Assembly: GCA_020849295.1 (NCBI GenBank)
Contig: JADLGN010000013.1
Span: forward strand, 1 to 52,088
Source: Bacteroidia bacterium
GTDB lineage: Bacteria > Bacteroidota > Bacteroidia > NS11-12g > UBA9320
DNA: 52,088 nt
Reading direction: 5' to 3'
This document shows positions 27,337 through 35,882 of this stretch, piece after piece; the stretch's first letter is position 1, and every line of letters begins with the position of its first letter. The notes beneath the pieces are model-generated. The model was not told the origin of the DNA, did no database searches, and saw only the letters and a program-made list of their open reading frames with translations. The translations under genes and the position numbers were made by a program.

Positions 27337-27891
27337 TTAATTTTCAGATTTAATCAGTTCTATTTCTGCAAATATTTTTACTTCATCACTTACAAGAACT
27401 CCACCTGCTTCTAAACCGGCATTCCATGTAAGATTCCATTCACTTCGGTTAATTTTTCCGTTTAAGTTAAATCCGGCTCTTTCGTTTCCCCAAGGATCTT
27501 TACCGGTTCCACCAAATTCAACATTCATTATTACCGGTTTGCTTATTTCTTTAATTGTTAAAATACCATGCAAACGATAATTGTTTTCAGCAATATATTC
27601 TAATTTGTTTGACTCAAATTTTAAAAAAGGAAAATTTTCTGAATCAAAAAAATCTGCTGATTTTAAATGTCCGTCTCTTTGATCATTATTACTGTTGATT
27701 GATGCAGTTTCTGCTAAAAACTCTATATTAGCAGTTGTAAAATCTAAACCTTCACTTGCTACTTTAATACTGAATTTTTCAAAGTAACCTGATACGTTAG
27801 AAATCATCATGTGTTTTACTTTAAAACCTATTTCGCTGTGAGTGGTATCAAGATTCCACGTAATTTTTTTTGATTGAGCTGATGTTGTCAT
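27337..27891 (-). CDS. YceI family lipid-binding protein
   Basis: This 184-residue YceI-type lipocalin-like barrel probably binds an isoprenoid or other amphiphile. Typical segments are WNLDTTHSEIGFKVKHMMISNVSGYF, DQRDGHLKSADFFDSENFP, GILTIKEISKPV and NRSEWNLTW. I choose the ATG at 27891; the longer TTG version from 27909 overlaps a near-consensus promoter core. No signal peptide is visible, so unlike many YceI proteins this one may be cytoplasmic. It is preceded by about 100 nt without other genes. Confidence 0.88.
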   Translation of the reverse strand: MTTSAQSKKITWNLDTTHSEIGFKVKHMMISNVSGYFEKFSIKVASEGLDFTTANIEFLAETASINSNNDQRDGHLKSADFFDSENFPFLKFESNKLEYIAENNYRLHGILTIKEISKPVIMNVEFGGTGKDPWGNERAGFNLNGKINRSEWNLTWNAGLEAGGVLVSDEVKIFAEIELIKSEN

Positions 27892-27989
27892 AGTTTTTTT
27901 TAAATACAAAATTGAACTGTTTAGCTCATCAAAGCCTTGATAGAAGTTAAGAAATTGTATTGACTTATGTTAAGGTTAAAAAAAAACTA

Positions 27990-29567
27990 TTAATTAGGTG
28001 TTTTTAAAAATTTCTGATACTCGTCAATAATTGCATTGTAAAGCATTTCGCTTACATATCTTGCACCTTTGGTACTGAAATGTGTAAAATCTTTAGCAGC
28101 AAGATTATTTTCAACCCAACTACTCATACTGTTTTTTCCGCCCATAGCCGCATATAAATCCCAAAATGCACATCCGTTTTCAAAAGCTGCATTTTTCATC
28201 GCATCTCTTATTAGAGTAATATTTGGATACGATTCGTATCCTTCGGCAGTTTTCATACTCATATCAGACGGACCAATAACGAGAATTGAGGCAAATGGTG
28301 CAGCAGATTTTAAAACTGAAAGTTGCTTTGAAAAAGCGTTTTCATACCAGTTATAGTTATTTTTAGGATCAGGTACCAAATTTATTCCGTATTGTAGAAT
28401 TATTAATTTTACATTCATTCGTAAAAATAATTCATTAAGAAGTTTTCTGTTTATATTGTCAAAACCTAAGGCAGAGCTACCTCGCATAGGAAAATTGTCA
28501 ACTGCTACTCCAGAACTGCCATCGAGTGCAACTCCGTAAAAATAAGGACTTTCTCCTGTAAAATTTAATGTTGCACCTTTGTTATTCTCACCTATTTCCC
28601 ATGATTTACATTCAACATAAGATTTTGGCAGTATTTCATTTTTATTAAATCCATTTTTTGATTTCAAATTAAACTTGAATGAATTATCAGCCGAGTATAG
28701 TAAAGTAATTTTATTGTATTGTCTAACTCTCGGAAAACTTGAAATCGCATTAGAAATGTCAAACCAGGCATCAATTTTATCGGAATTTGTACTTCTGATG
28801 GTATCGTATAATACTACAGCTGAATCTGTAATATATTCAAAAGTTCCATCAGGATTTTCTATTTTTTTGCTTGCGTATTTTTTAATTATTTTTAATTCAG
28901 TATTGACTTGAGTGTTTGTTAAAGTTTCTGTTGTATATCTGTATGATGAGGCTCCGATTCCATAAAAACCGTTTTTAATTTTAGCAGTTTTTCCATAAAT
29001 GGCATATTTTACCCAATTTTTACTTTCTGATTGTTTTACTGATATTCTTGAGTTTGAAATATCATAAGGTAAAACAATGCCAGGTCCCCAACCTCCAAAT
29101 CGCAACTGCAAACGATTTCTTAAATAATCGCTAATTCTATCGCCTTCAAGTTGCGAATCGCCATAATGAATTATTCTTATAAGAGAGTTTAAGGATTCAA
29201 GTTCTGCTAAAGATTTAAAGAAAGCAGTTAATGCACTTTTATTGTTTGCCGGATATTGAATTTTCTTTTCTGCAGATACTATTATTTCTTCAAATTTGTT
29301 TTTGCCAAGTTTCTTTGTATCTAATGAAACAAGGCTTGTATCAACAGTTTTAATATCTGCAATTACTTTTTTTGCATCAACTACTACTTTTTCTTCTTTA
29401 TCAAAAATTTTGTTTAATGATACAAATTTTAATGTGTAATTGTTAAGCAGTTTAATATTACCTGTAGGGAAAATAAAAATTATTAATGCAAGTAAAACAT
29501 TAAGCAATATTAATGCTCCGAATATTTTTGCAGGCGATATTTGAGCTTTCCCCTTTTCAATTTTCAT
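27990..29567 (-). CDS. Membrane-anchored SGNH/GDSL-type hydrolase
   Basis: This 525-residue protein has one N-terminal transmembrane anchor (about 14-34) and an extracytoplasmic SGNH hydrolase domain. Visible residues are the nucleophile S138 in IIHYGDSQLEGDR, a glycine-rich FGGWGPGIVLP, an Asn in LILQYGINLVPDP, and the catalytic D493/H496 in KDFTHFSTKGA. SGNH enzymes of this type often remove or add acetyl groups on peptidoglycan or polysaccharides. It is 7 nt downstream of a LysM pseudo-transglycosylase, which makes peptidoglycan the likely substrate. No MBOAT acetyltransferase gene is adjacent. Confidence 0.82.
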   Translation of the reverse strand: MKIEKGKAQISPAKIFGALILLNVLLALIIFIFPTGNIKLLNNYTLKFVSLNKIFDKEEKVVVDAKKVIADIKTVDTSLVSLDTKKLGKNKFEEIIVSAEKKIQYPANNKSALTAFFKSLAELESLNSLIRIIHYGDSQLEGDRISDYLRNRLQLRFGGWGPGIVLPYDISNSRISVKQSESKNWVKYAIYGKTAKIKNGFYGIGASSYRYTTETLTNTQVNTELKIIKKYASKKIENPDGTFEYITDSAVVLYDTIRSTNSDKIDAWFDISNAISSFPRVRQYNKITLLYSADNSFKFNLKSKNGFNKNEILPKSYVECKSWEIGENNKGATLNFTGESPYFYGVALDGSSGVAVDNFPMRGSSALGFDNINRKLLNELFLRMNVKLIILQYGINLVPDPKNNYNWYENAFSKQLSVLKSAAPFASILVIGPSDMSMKTAEGYESYPNITLIRDAMKNAAFENGCAFWDLYAAMGGKNSMSSWVENNLAAKDFTHFSTKGARYVSEMLYNAIIDEYQKFLKTPN

Positions 29568-29574
29568 TTAACAG

Positions 29575-30864
29575 TTACCTTTTCTTTTTTTTCTTTTTTT
29601 TGCTATTTGAAGTTTTGGACTTTATAACATATATTTTTAGCTTTTGCCCGGGAAAAATATTGTTTTTTTTAAGGTTATTCCACTTTTTAATATCGGTTAT
29701 TGTACAGTGATATTTTTTTGCAATTTTTGTTAATCCATCACCTTTTTTTACTTTATAGATAATAAGAGTTTTGCCCTTTGTGTTTTCAGATTCTGTTTTT
29801 GGTTTAGGTTTTTCTATTTCATCGTTTTCTGTTGTTTCATTATTGTTTCCATCTTCTATATTTTGATAATTTGAGCCATCGTCAATTGCTGAAGTGTCAT
29901 TTGCAGTTTTAGGTGTTTTAGGTCTGTTGTCTGGCATTGTTACAATTAGCGGTTCTTTGTCTTTGAAAATATAAAGTGAATCTTCTTTCTCTTTAAATAT
30001 TTTAATTTTTGACGAGGGGATATAAATGAAATATTTTTTAATACTATATGGTACTATTCCTTTTTTATATATCGGATTGTATTCTTTTAAAAAATTTTTA
30101 TCAATTCCTGTAATTTTATTTATTTGGTCAAACGTAGTCCAGTTTTTAATATAAACAGTATCTGTTTTTTCGGGCTTATATGTATGTACTTGTATTTTGT
30201 GATTTCTGAAATGATGAGTAATATAAATTCCAGCAATAAACTTAGGGACTGCTACTTGAGCCAATGGTGAAAGATAATTATGAATTTTCCAATACTCAAG
30301 TTTTCCACCACTTTGCCTAATGGCTTTATTCACTTCTATCTCTGAAGAATAAAATGCTGCAATGGCAAGATTCCAATCTTCATAAATTTTATATAAATCT
30401 TCAAAATAAAGAATAGCTGCTTCGGTTGATTTTTCAATATCTCTTCTTTCGTCAATATATGAATTAATCTTTAAACCATAAGTTTTAGCTACATAATATT
30501 TCATTTGCCAAACTCCCGAACCGCCTTCTTCCGATATTTTTTGATTATTCATACCGCTTAATGCAAATGAAATATACTGTAGTTCAATTGGCAATTTGCT
30601 GTTTCTAAGTTGTTTTTCTATGTCGGGCAAATAATAAAATGCTTTGCTAAGCTGAGTGCTTATCTCTGTATTATTGTAATCAGTATATTCATTTATATAC
30701 AACTGCACATACTGGTTATATTCTATTGGTATTGAACTTTTGATTTTATCAATTCGTTTTGCAATTGTGTCAAAATAACTTTTGCTAACATTTGATTTTG
30801 CTAAAGCCGAATTTGGCAAAAGCAATGAAAAATTGATAGTGATTAATAAAAATAATTTTTTCAA
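29575..30864 (-). CDS. LysM protein with transglycosylase-like domain lacking the catalytic Glu
   Basis: This 429-residue exported protein (signal peptide to about ALA 22) has an MltD-like SLT domain at about 85-200 and a LysM domain at about 368-413 (YKVKKGDGLTKIAKKYH). The SLT fold is recognisable from GGSGVWQMKYYVAKTYGLKIN, IDERRDIEKSTEAA and WNLAIAAFYSS. However, the catalytic glutamate expected in a VAESALNP-type motif is L102 in SFALSGMNN, and the AAYNAG motif is changed to AAFYSS. It is thus probably a peptidoglycan-binding scaffold, not an active enzyme. The start is TTG at 30864; a low-complexity Lys tail ends the protein. Confidence 0.85.
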   Translation of the reverse strand: MKKLFLLITINFSLLLPNSALAKSNVSKSYFDTIAKRIDKIKSSIPIEYNQYVQLYINEYTDYNNTEISTQLSKAFYYLPDIEKQLRNSKLPIELQYISFALSGMNNQKISEEGGSGVWQMKYYVAKTYGLKINSYIDERRDIEKSTEAAILYFEDLYKIYEDWNLAIAAFYSSEIEVNKAIRQSGGKLEYWKIHNYLSPLAQVAVPKFIAGIYITHHFRNHKIQVHTYKPEKTDTVYIKNWTTFDQINKITGIDKNFLKEYNPIYKKGIVPYSIKKYFIYIPSSKIKIFKEKEDSLYIFKDKEPLIVTMPDNRPKTPKTANDTSAIDDGSNYQNIEDGNNNETTENDEIEKPKPKTESENTKGKTLIIYKVKKGDGLTKIAKKYHCTITDIKKWNNLKKNNIFPGQKLKIYVIKSKTSNSKKKKKKKR

Positions 30865-30876
30865 TTTACTGTCTTA

Positions 30877-32307
30877 TTAAATGATTTCTTCGCTGAGGTA
30901 TTTTGCAAAGTTAATAAGATGTTTTTCATTAAATAAGTCTGACATTAACTGAATACCAATAGGCATTCCACTATAATCTACACCTGACGGAATACTAATA
31001 GCCGGATTGCCGGCAAGTGGTGCTTGTACTGTAAATATATCAGCAAGATACATAGCAATTGGGTCGTTTATTTTTCCTCCTATTTCAAATGCTGTTGTAG
31101 GGGTAGTTGGATTAATTACAAAGTCATATTTTTTAAATAGTTCTTTTGTTTTATTCTGAATTATACGCCTTACTTTTTGTGCCTTTGTATAATATGCGTC
31201 ATAATAATCAGAGCTAAGTACAAAAGTTCCAGACATTATTCTTCTTTTTACCTCATCACCAAAACCTTCACTTCTTGATTTTTTAAATGTTGATTCGAGG
31301 TCAATACTGTTTTTACTGCGATATCCATAAAGCAAACCTGAATATCTGCTAAGATTTGAAGATGCCTCGGCAGTAGTTAATACATAATAACATGGTACCA
31401 AATAATCAAGTAAGTCAAAATTTACCGGCTCTACAATATGTCCTGCTTTTTTAAGATTTTCAATAATTTGGTAAGTTTTGTTTTTTATTTCTTCTTGAAC
31501 TCCATCGTTATTAACATAATTTTCAAGATAAGCAATTTTCAACTTTTTATCCTGATTTTGAAATTCAGTATAATTTTCAACAGGTTTTTCTGAGCAAGTA
31601 GCATCATATTCATCGTTGCCAGAAATTATTTCCATTAATAATGCCATATCTTCAATGGTAGAAGTTATTGGTCCTATTTGGTCAAATGAAGAAGCATAAG
31701 ACAAAAGACCATATCTGCTTATTCTGCCATAGGTTGGTTTTATTCCGAAATTTCCAGTAAATGCCGCAGGTTGTCTTACTGACCCTCCGGTATCAGAGCC
31801 AAGAGTTGCTGTACATAAATTTGCTTGTACTGCAACTGCTGCTCCTCCTGAAGAACCCCCTGAAACTTTATTATTATCAAAGGCATTTAACACAGTGCCA
31901 TAAGCAGAATTTTCATTTGATGCTCCCATTGCAAACTCATCACAATTTAGTCTGCCAATAATTATAGCATCTTCTGCTAAAAGTTTTTCTACAACTGTAG
32001 CCGAATACTGCGATACAAATCCTTCAAGAATTTTGCTTGAGGCAGAAACTCTATGATTTTTATAACATATATTGTCTTTTAATCCGACAAACATGCCGGC
32101 AAGTTTCCCTGTTTTTTTGCCAGATTGTATTTTTGTATCGAGTAATTGAGCTTGTTGCTTTATCTCATCACTATAAACTTCAAGAAAAGCATTAAGATGT
32201 TTGTTTTTATCTATGTTTGATAGATAAAATTCTGCCAGAGCAAAACACGTAATCTCGCCTGATTTTACCTTTTGAGAAAAATTGTTAAATCCCTTTTGGT
32301 AATTCAA
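30877..32307 (-). CDS. gatA: Aspartyl/glutamyl-tRNA amidotransferase subunit A
   Basis: This 476-residue amidase-signature enzyme releases ammonia from glutamine for Glu-tRNA(Gln) or Asp-tRNA(Asn) amidation in the GatCAB complex. The Ser-cisSer-Lys triad is visible as K77 in GLKDNI, S153 in SGGSSGGAAV and S176 in SDTGGSVRQPAAF. Length and motif order fit GatA rather than a general amidase. The start is TTG at 32307, directly after the tatA stop. gatB and gatC are not in the window, so the complex is encoded at separate sites. Confidence 0.95.
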   Translation of the reverse strand: MNYQKGFNNFSQKVKSGEITCFALAEFYLSNIDKNKHLNAFLEVYSDEIKQQAQLLDTKIQSGKKTGKLAGMFVGLKDNICYKNHRVSASSKILEGFVSQYSATVVEKLLAEDAIIIGRLNCDEFAMGASNENSAYGTVLNAFDNNKVSGGSSGGAAVAVQANLCTATLGSDTGGSVRQPAAFTGNFGIKPTYGRISRYGLLSYASSFDQIGPITSTIEDMALLMEIISGNDEYDATCSEKPVENYTEFQNQDKKLKIAYLENYVNNDGVQEEIKNKTYQIIENLKKAGHIVEPVNFDLLDYLVPCYYVLTTAEASSNLSRYSGLLYGYRSKNSIDLESTFKKSRSEGFGDEVKRRIMSGTFVLSSDYYDAYYTKAQKVRRIIQNKTKELFKKYDFVINPTTPTTAFEIGGKINDPIAMYLADIFTVQAPLAGNPAISIPSGVDYSGMPIGIQLMSDLFNEKHLINFAKYLSEEII

Positions 32308-32310
32308 TTT

Positions 32311-32529
32311 TTAAGAATTTTCTTCATTATTTTTTTTGGGTTCTTCGTTCATGCCTTCACGAATTTTATCTTTTACATCGTTTTTGGCATTGTTAAACTC
32401 ACGAATTCCCGATCCTAAACCTTTCATTAGTTCAGGAATTTTTTTACCTCCAAAAATTAATAAAACTACAAGCAGTATCAATAGCCACTCAGAACCGCCC
32501 GGCATTCCAAATAATATAATTGAGTTCAT
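32311..32529 (-). CDS. tatA: Sec-independent translocase protein TatA/E
   Basis: This 72-residue protein has one transmembrane helix (about 14-28), the [20 protein letters not shown] amphipathic helix typical of TatA, and a charged tail. It forms the pore component of the twin-arginine translocon with TatC, which is not nearby. It is the first gene of the tatA - gatA - LysM - SGNH run, with a perfect promoter core 11 nt before the ATG. Confidence 0.94.
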   Translation of the reverse strand: MNSIILFGMPGGSEWLLILLVVLLIFGGKKIPELMKGLGSGIREFNNAKNDVKDKIREGMNEEPKKNNEENS

Positions 32530-32540
32530 TTTTTTTTCTA

Positions 32541-32548
32541 CAAAATTA
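32541..32548 (-). promoter_or_regulatory. Promoter core TAATTTTG
   Basis: On the minus strand this reads TAATTTTG, a perfect TAnnTTTG match 11 nt before the tatA ATG. It probably drives the four-gene run down to the SGNH hydrolase. Confidence 0.65.
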
Positions 32549-32586
32549 AATTAATTGAGGTATTTAAAAAATAAGCAAATACAAAT

Positions 32587-32594
32587 TTATTTTG
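32587..32594 (+). promoter_or_regulatory. Near-consensus promoter core (TTATTTTG)
   Basis: TTATTTTG is one position from TAnnTTTG and lies 14 nt before the ATG at 32609 of the RlmI-like gene. It argues against the longer frame that begins at 32555. Confidence 0.4.
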
Positions 32595-32608
32595 CAGTAA
32601 AAAATTAT

Positions 32609-33763
32609 ATGTATAGTAAGATATTTCTTAAATACGGAAAAGAGAAGTCGTTGCTGAGGTATCATTTATGGGTTTTTAGCGGAGCAATTGAAAAAACTGA
32701 AGGCAATCCTGAAAACGGAGATATTGTTGAAATTTTCTCATCAAAAAATGAATTTTTAGCTTTAGGTCATTATCAGAATGGCTCTATTATGGTAAGAATA
32801 TTATCTTTTGAAAAAGAAGTTATAAATGTTGAATTTTGGCTAAAAAAAATAAACAACGCGTGGGATGTTCGAAAAAAATCAAATTTACCAGAATATGGAT
32901 TTACCAACGTTTTCAGACTAATTCATGGCGAAGGTGATAATTGCCCCGGTTTGGTAATTGATGTTTATTATGATTCGGTGGTTGTTCAGGCACACTCTAT
33001 AGGTATGAGTAATTCAGCTAATGATATTTTATCAGCTTTGAATTTATTTGATAAATTAACTTTTAAAAATATAATCTTAAAAGATGAAGTTAAAAATTTT
33101 GTTAAACCATTTTTTGGGAATGAGAGCAAAACAGAAGTTATAGAAAACGGAAATAAATTTTATATTGATTTAATTTCAGGGCAGAAAACAGGCTTTTTTA
33201 TTGACCAAAGAGAAAATCGAAAATTATTGGGAAGTTTTTGCAAGGACAAAAAGGTATTAAATATGTTTGGATATACAGGGGGATTTTCTGTATATGCTGC
33301 ACATGGCGGTGCTTTGTTGGTTCATACTGTTGATTCATCAGAAAGTGCAATACAAACTGCAAACAATAATATGAAACTAAATAATTACAGTAATATTCAT
33401 ACCGGATTTGTAGATGATGCATTTGAATTTTTAAAAAATATGAATGAAGAATATGATATTGTAATACTTGATCCACCTGCTTTTGCTAAACATCTAAAAT
33501 CCCTTTCAAATGCGAGAGAAGCATATATAAGACTGAACAAAGAAGCATTTAAAAAAATTAAAAAAGGGGGAATTATATTTACATTTTCTTGTTCGCAGGT
33601 TGTTTCAAAAGAAATTTTCAGAAGTGCTGTATTTACTGCTGCAATACAGGCAAAAAGAAATCTAAGAATTTTAAGTCAACTTACCCAACCTTCTTGCCAT
33701 CCTATAAATTTATTTCACCCTGAGTCTGAGTATCTCAAAGGACTTGTACTTTATGTTGATTAA
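32609..33763 (+). CDS. rlmI: RlmI-like class I rRNA (cytosine-C5)-methyltransferase
   Basis: This 384-residue protein has an N-terminal PUA-like domain (LRYHLWVFSGAIEKTEGNPENGDIVE), a central region (GLVIDVYYDSVVVQ, FFIDQRENR) and a Rossmann methyltransferase domain with MFGYTGGFSVYAAHGGA, VDSSESA and the catalytic-type ILDPPAFAK. The family methylates C1962 of 23S rRNA in E. coli, so the specific role is by homology. I choose the ATG at 32609, which gives the usual family start; the 18 extra residues from 32555 overlap a likely promoter core. Confidence 0.88.
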   Translation: MYSKIFLKYGKEKSLLRYHLWVFSGAIEKTEGNPENGDIVEIFSSKNEFLALGHYQNGSIMVRILSFEKEVINVEFWLKKINNAWDVRKKSNLPEYGFTNVFRLIHGEGDNCPGLVIDVYYDSVVVQAHSIGMSNSANDILSALNLFDKLTFKNIILKDEVKNFVKPFFGNESKTEVIENGNKFYIDLISGQKTGFFIDQRENRKLLGSFCKDKKVLNMFGYTGGFSVYAAHGGALLVHTVDSSESAIQTANNNMKLNNYSNIHTGFVDDAFEFLKNMNEEYDIVILDPPAFAKHLKSLSNAREAYIRLNKEAFKKIKKGGIIFTFSCSQVVSKEIFRSAVFTAAIQAKRNLRILSQLTQPSCHPINLFHPESEYLKGLVLYVD

Positions 33764-33801
33764 TAATTTACAAATAAATTTATCTTGCTTGCGTTATACT
33801 T

Positions 33802-33809
33802 TAGTTTTG
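33802..33809 (+). promoter_or_regulatory. Promoter core TAGTTTTG
   Basis: TAGTTTTG is a perfect TAnnTTTG match. It lies within the longer open frame and 14 nt before the TTG at 33824, which is therefore the likely start of the lipoprotein. Confidence 0.55.
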
Positions 33810-33823
33810 CAAAAAATATTGAT

Positions 33824-35257
33824 TTGAATAGTAACTTTAAATTATTTTTACTTTTAGCTTCGGTTTATTTTTGGTCATGTAAGCCTGAAACTTTCACTGA
33901 TAATACTAATGACAAATTAGTTTTTAGCCACGATACAATAATTTTTGATACAATAATTTCACAGATATATAAGGGTACCCCCAAATCTGTAAACAGACAG
34001 TTTGTTGTAAAGAATAAACACAGTAAATCAATAAAAACAAGCATTAAACTTGCAAATGGCAGTTTGTCAACTTTTAGGCTAAATGTAGATGGAGAACCTG
34101 GAATTCAATTTGATAATATTGTAATAAAACCTAAGGACAGTATTTTTGTTTTTGTGGAGGCTTATGCAAATCCAAATCACAACCCCTTAGGAAATCCTTT
34201 AATATTACGTGATTCAATTGTATTTCTTACAAACAATAATTTGCAAAATATTCAACTTGTGGCTTGGGGACAAGATGCAAACTTTTTTTTATCTGATTCG
34301 GTTTCAGCAAATACTGTTTGGAGTGATAAAACAAAACCTTACGTAATTTATGATTTTTTTAAAGTAAAAGAAGGAGCTACATTAACCATAAAAGAAGGAG
34401 TAAAAGTGTATTTTTCTCCATATTCTGCAATGTGGGTACAAGGTACACTTAAAGTGGAAGGGATTAATACCGAACCTGTAATTTTTGAAGGCGATCGCAC
34501 ATCAGATAAATATTCTGACAAGCATACCTTTACAAAATATTACAACGTCCCAGGGCAATGGTTTGGCATATATTTACAATACCCCTCAAAAGGCAATACT
34601 ATAAAATATGCAAGAATAAAGAATGCTACAGTTGGAGTTTATATGGATTCCTCATCTTTTGACGGAAATGCAAATGTGAGTATTTATAATACTTTTATAC
34701 AAAATATGACATACAGTGCAGTAAGAGGTACAAGGTCAAAAGTATATATTGAAAACAGTGTACTTGCTAATTGTGGCTCAGCATGTCTTTATACATTTAA
34801 AGGTGGTGATTATAACTTAAAACATATAACCGTTTCAGGTTATTGTGATTTTGGAAGTTCAAATGATCCGGCTTTAGCAGTTACAAACAGATTAAGAAAC
34901 CAGTTTGGGCAGATTTTAGAAACATATTCAATTGCATTTTCAATTATCAATTCAATAGTATGGGGAGAACTTAAAGAAGAAGTAATGCTTGATATTGACG
35001 AAGCAAAACTTATATCATTATCACCACTTAATTCTCTTTTTAAAACAACAAACGGCACATTAAGCCAAACAATAACTGAAAATGTATTAAACAAAGAACC
35101 AAAATTTAAAGATTACACAAAGTATAATTTTGACCTTGATACTCTATCTCATGCAAAAGATATTGGCAAAACTCTTACACCACAAATTAATATTGATTAT
35201 ATGAACAGACTTCGCGATACTAAACCTGATGCAGGAGCTTATGAAAGAACTGAATAG
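33824..35257 (+). CDS. Lipoprotein with parallel beta-helix-like region
   Basis: From the TTG at 33824 the protein has 477 residues and a compact lipoprotein signal, NSNFKLFLLLASVYFWSC, with the lipid-modified Cys at residue 19. The frame is open to 33785, but the longer version puts extra residues before the signal and covers the promoter core. After an N-terminal Ig-like or beta-sandwich part (about 40-150), repeated strand units such as GATLTIKEGVKVYF, GTLKVEGINTEPVIFEG and the inner Asn and Ser ladders resemble right-handed parallel beta-helix proteins. It is likely anchored in the outer membrane. No catalytic residues are evident. Confidence 0.8.
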   Translation: MNSNFKLFLLLASVYFWSCKPETFTDNTNDKLVFSHDTIIFDTIISQIYKGTPKSVNRQFVVKNKHSKSIKTSIKLANGSLSTFRLNVDGEPGIQFDNIVIKPKDSIFVFVEAYANPNHNPLGNPLILRDSIVFLTNNNLQNIQLVAWGQDANFFLSDSVSANTVWSDKTKPYVIYDFFKVKEGATLTIKEGVKVYFSPYSAMWVQGTLKVEGINTEPVIFEGDRTSDKYSDKHTFTKYYNVPGQWFGIYLQYPSKGNTIKYARIKNATVGVYMDSSSFDGNANVSIYNTFIQNMTYSAVRGTRSKVYIENSVLANCGSACLYTFKGGDYNLKHITVSGYCDFGSSNDPALAVTNRLRNQFGQILETYSIAFSIINSIVWGELKEEVMLDIDEAKLISLSPLNSLFKTTNGTLSQTITENVLNKEPKFKDYTKYNFDLDTLSHAKDIGKTLTPQINIDYMNRLRDTKPDAGAYERTE

Positions 35258-35345
35258 ATGATAAATAATACTGCATTAATAATAAAATCATCAAACAAAA
35301 TTTGCAGTGAATATTTAAAAAAATATTTACCTATTAATTTTAAAT

Positions 35346-35831
35346 ATGAATATTGAGTTTTTTAAGCAAAAAGCTAAAATTAAGGCAAAAGAAAATCTTC
35401 GTTTTTTAGAATTTTTGAAAAAGAAAAAACCGGCAAACCTTGATTTGGAATTATTAAACATTCACAATGAAATTTTTAGTAAAACTGATTGTTTGTCGTG
35501 TGCTAATTGCTGTATTACTACAGGACCATTGTTGCTGGAAAAAGATATAGAAATTATTTCAAAACATCTTAAAATAAAACCGCGTGATTTCATAGCAAAA
35601 TATCTTTATAAAGACGAAGATTTTGACTGGGTTTTTAATACTATGCCATGCCCGTTTCTGGCTGCTGATAATTATTGTATGATATATGACTACCGCCCAA
35701 AAGCATGCCGTGAATATCCACATACAGATAGAAGAAAATTTTATCAAATAAATCATCTTACGATTAAAAACATAGAAATTTGTCATGCAACTTTTGAAAT
35801 CATTGAAAAGCTCAAAGAGCGAATAAAGTGA
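35346..35831 (+). CDS. YkgJ family cysteine cluster protein
   Basis: This 161-residue protein has the conserved cysteine pattern of the YkgJ/zinc- or iron-chelating family: C-x2-C-x2-CC in CLSCANCCITTG, then CPFL, YCMIYDYRPKACREYP and a last Cys in EICHATF. The family probably binds an iron-sulfur cluster or zinc, but its role is not known. Residues 12-40 form a charged helix. No promoter core was found directly upstream, so it may be read from the lipoprotein transcript 88 nt away. Confidence 0.88.
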   Translation: MNIEFFKQKAKIKAKENLRFLEFLKKKKPANLDLELLNIHNEIFSKTDCLSCANCCITTGPLLLEKDIEIISKHLKIKPRDFIAKYLYKDEDFDWVFNTMPCPFLAADNYCMIYDYRPKACREYPHTDRRKFYQINHLTIKNIEICHATFEIIEKLKERIK

Positions 35832-35870
35832 TGTTTATAAAACTTCAATCAGTAGTAATTTAATTTTAAC

Positions 35871-35878
35871 TAATTTTG
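35871..35878 (+). promoter_or_regulatory. Promoter core TAATTTTG
   Basis: TAATTTTG is a perfect TAnnTTTG match with only 4 nt between its G and the ATG of mpl, the shortest spacing in the window. Confidence 0.65.
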
Positions 35879-35882
35879 CCCT

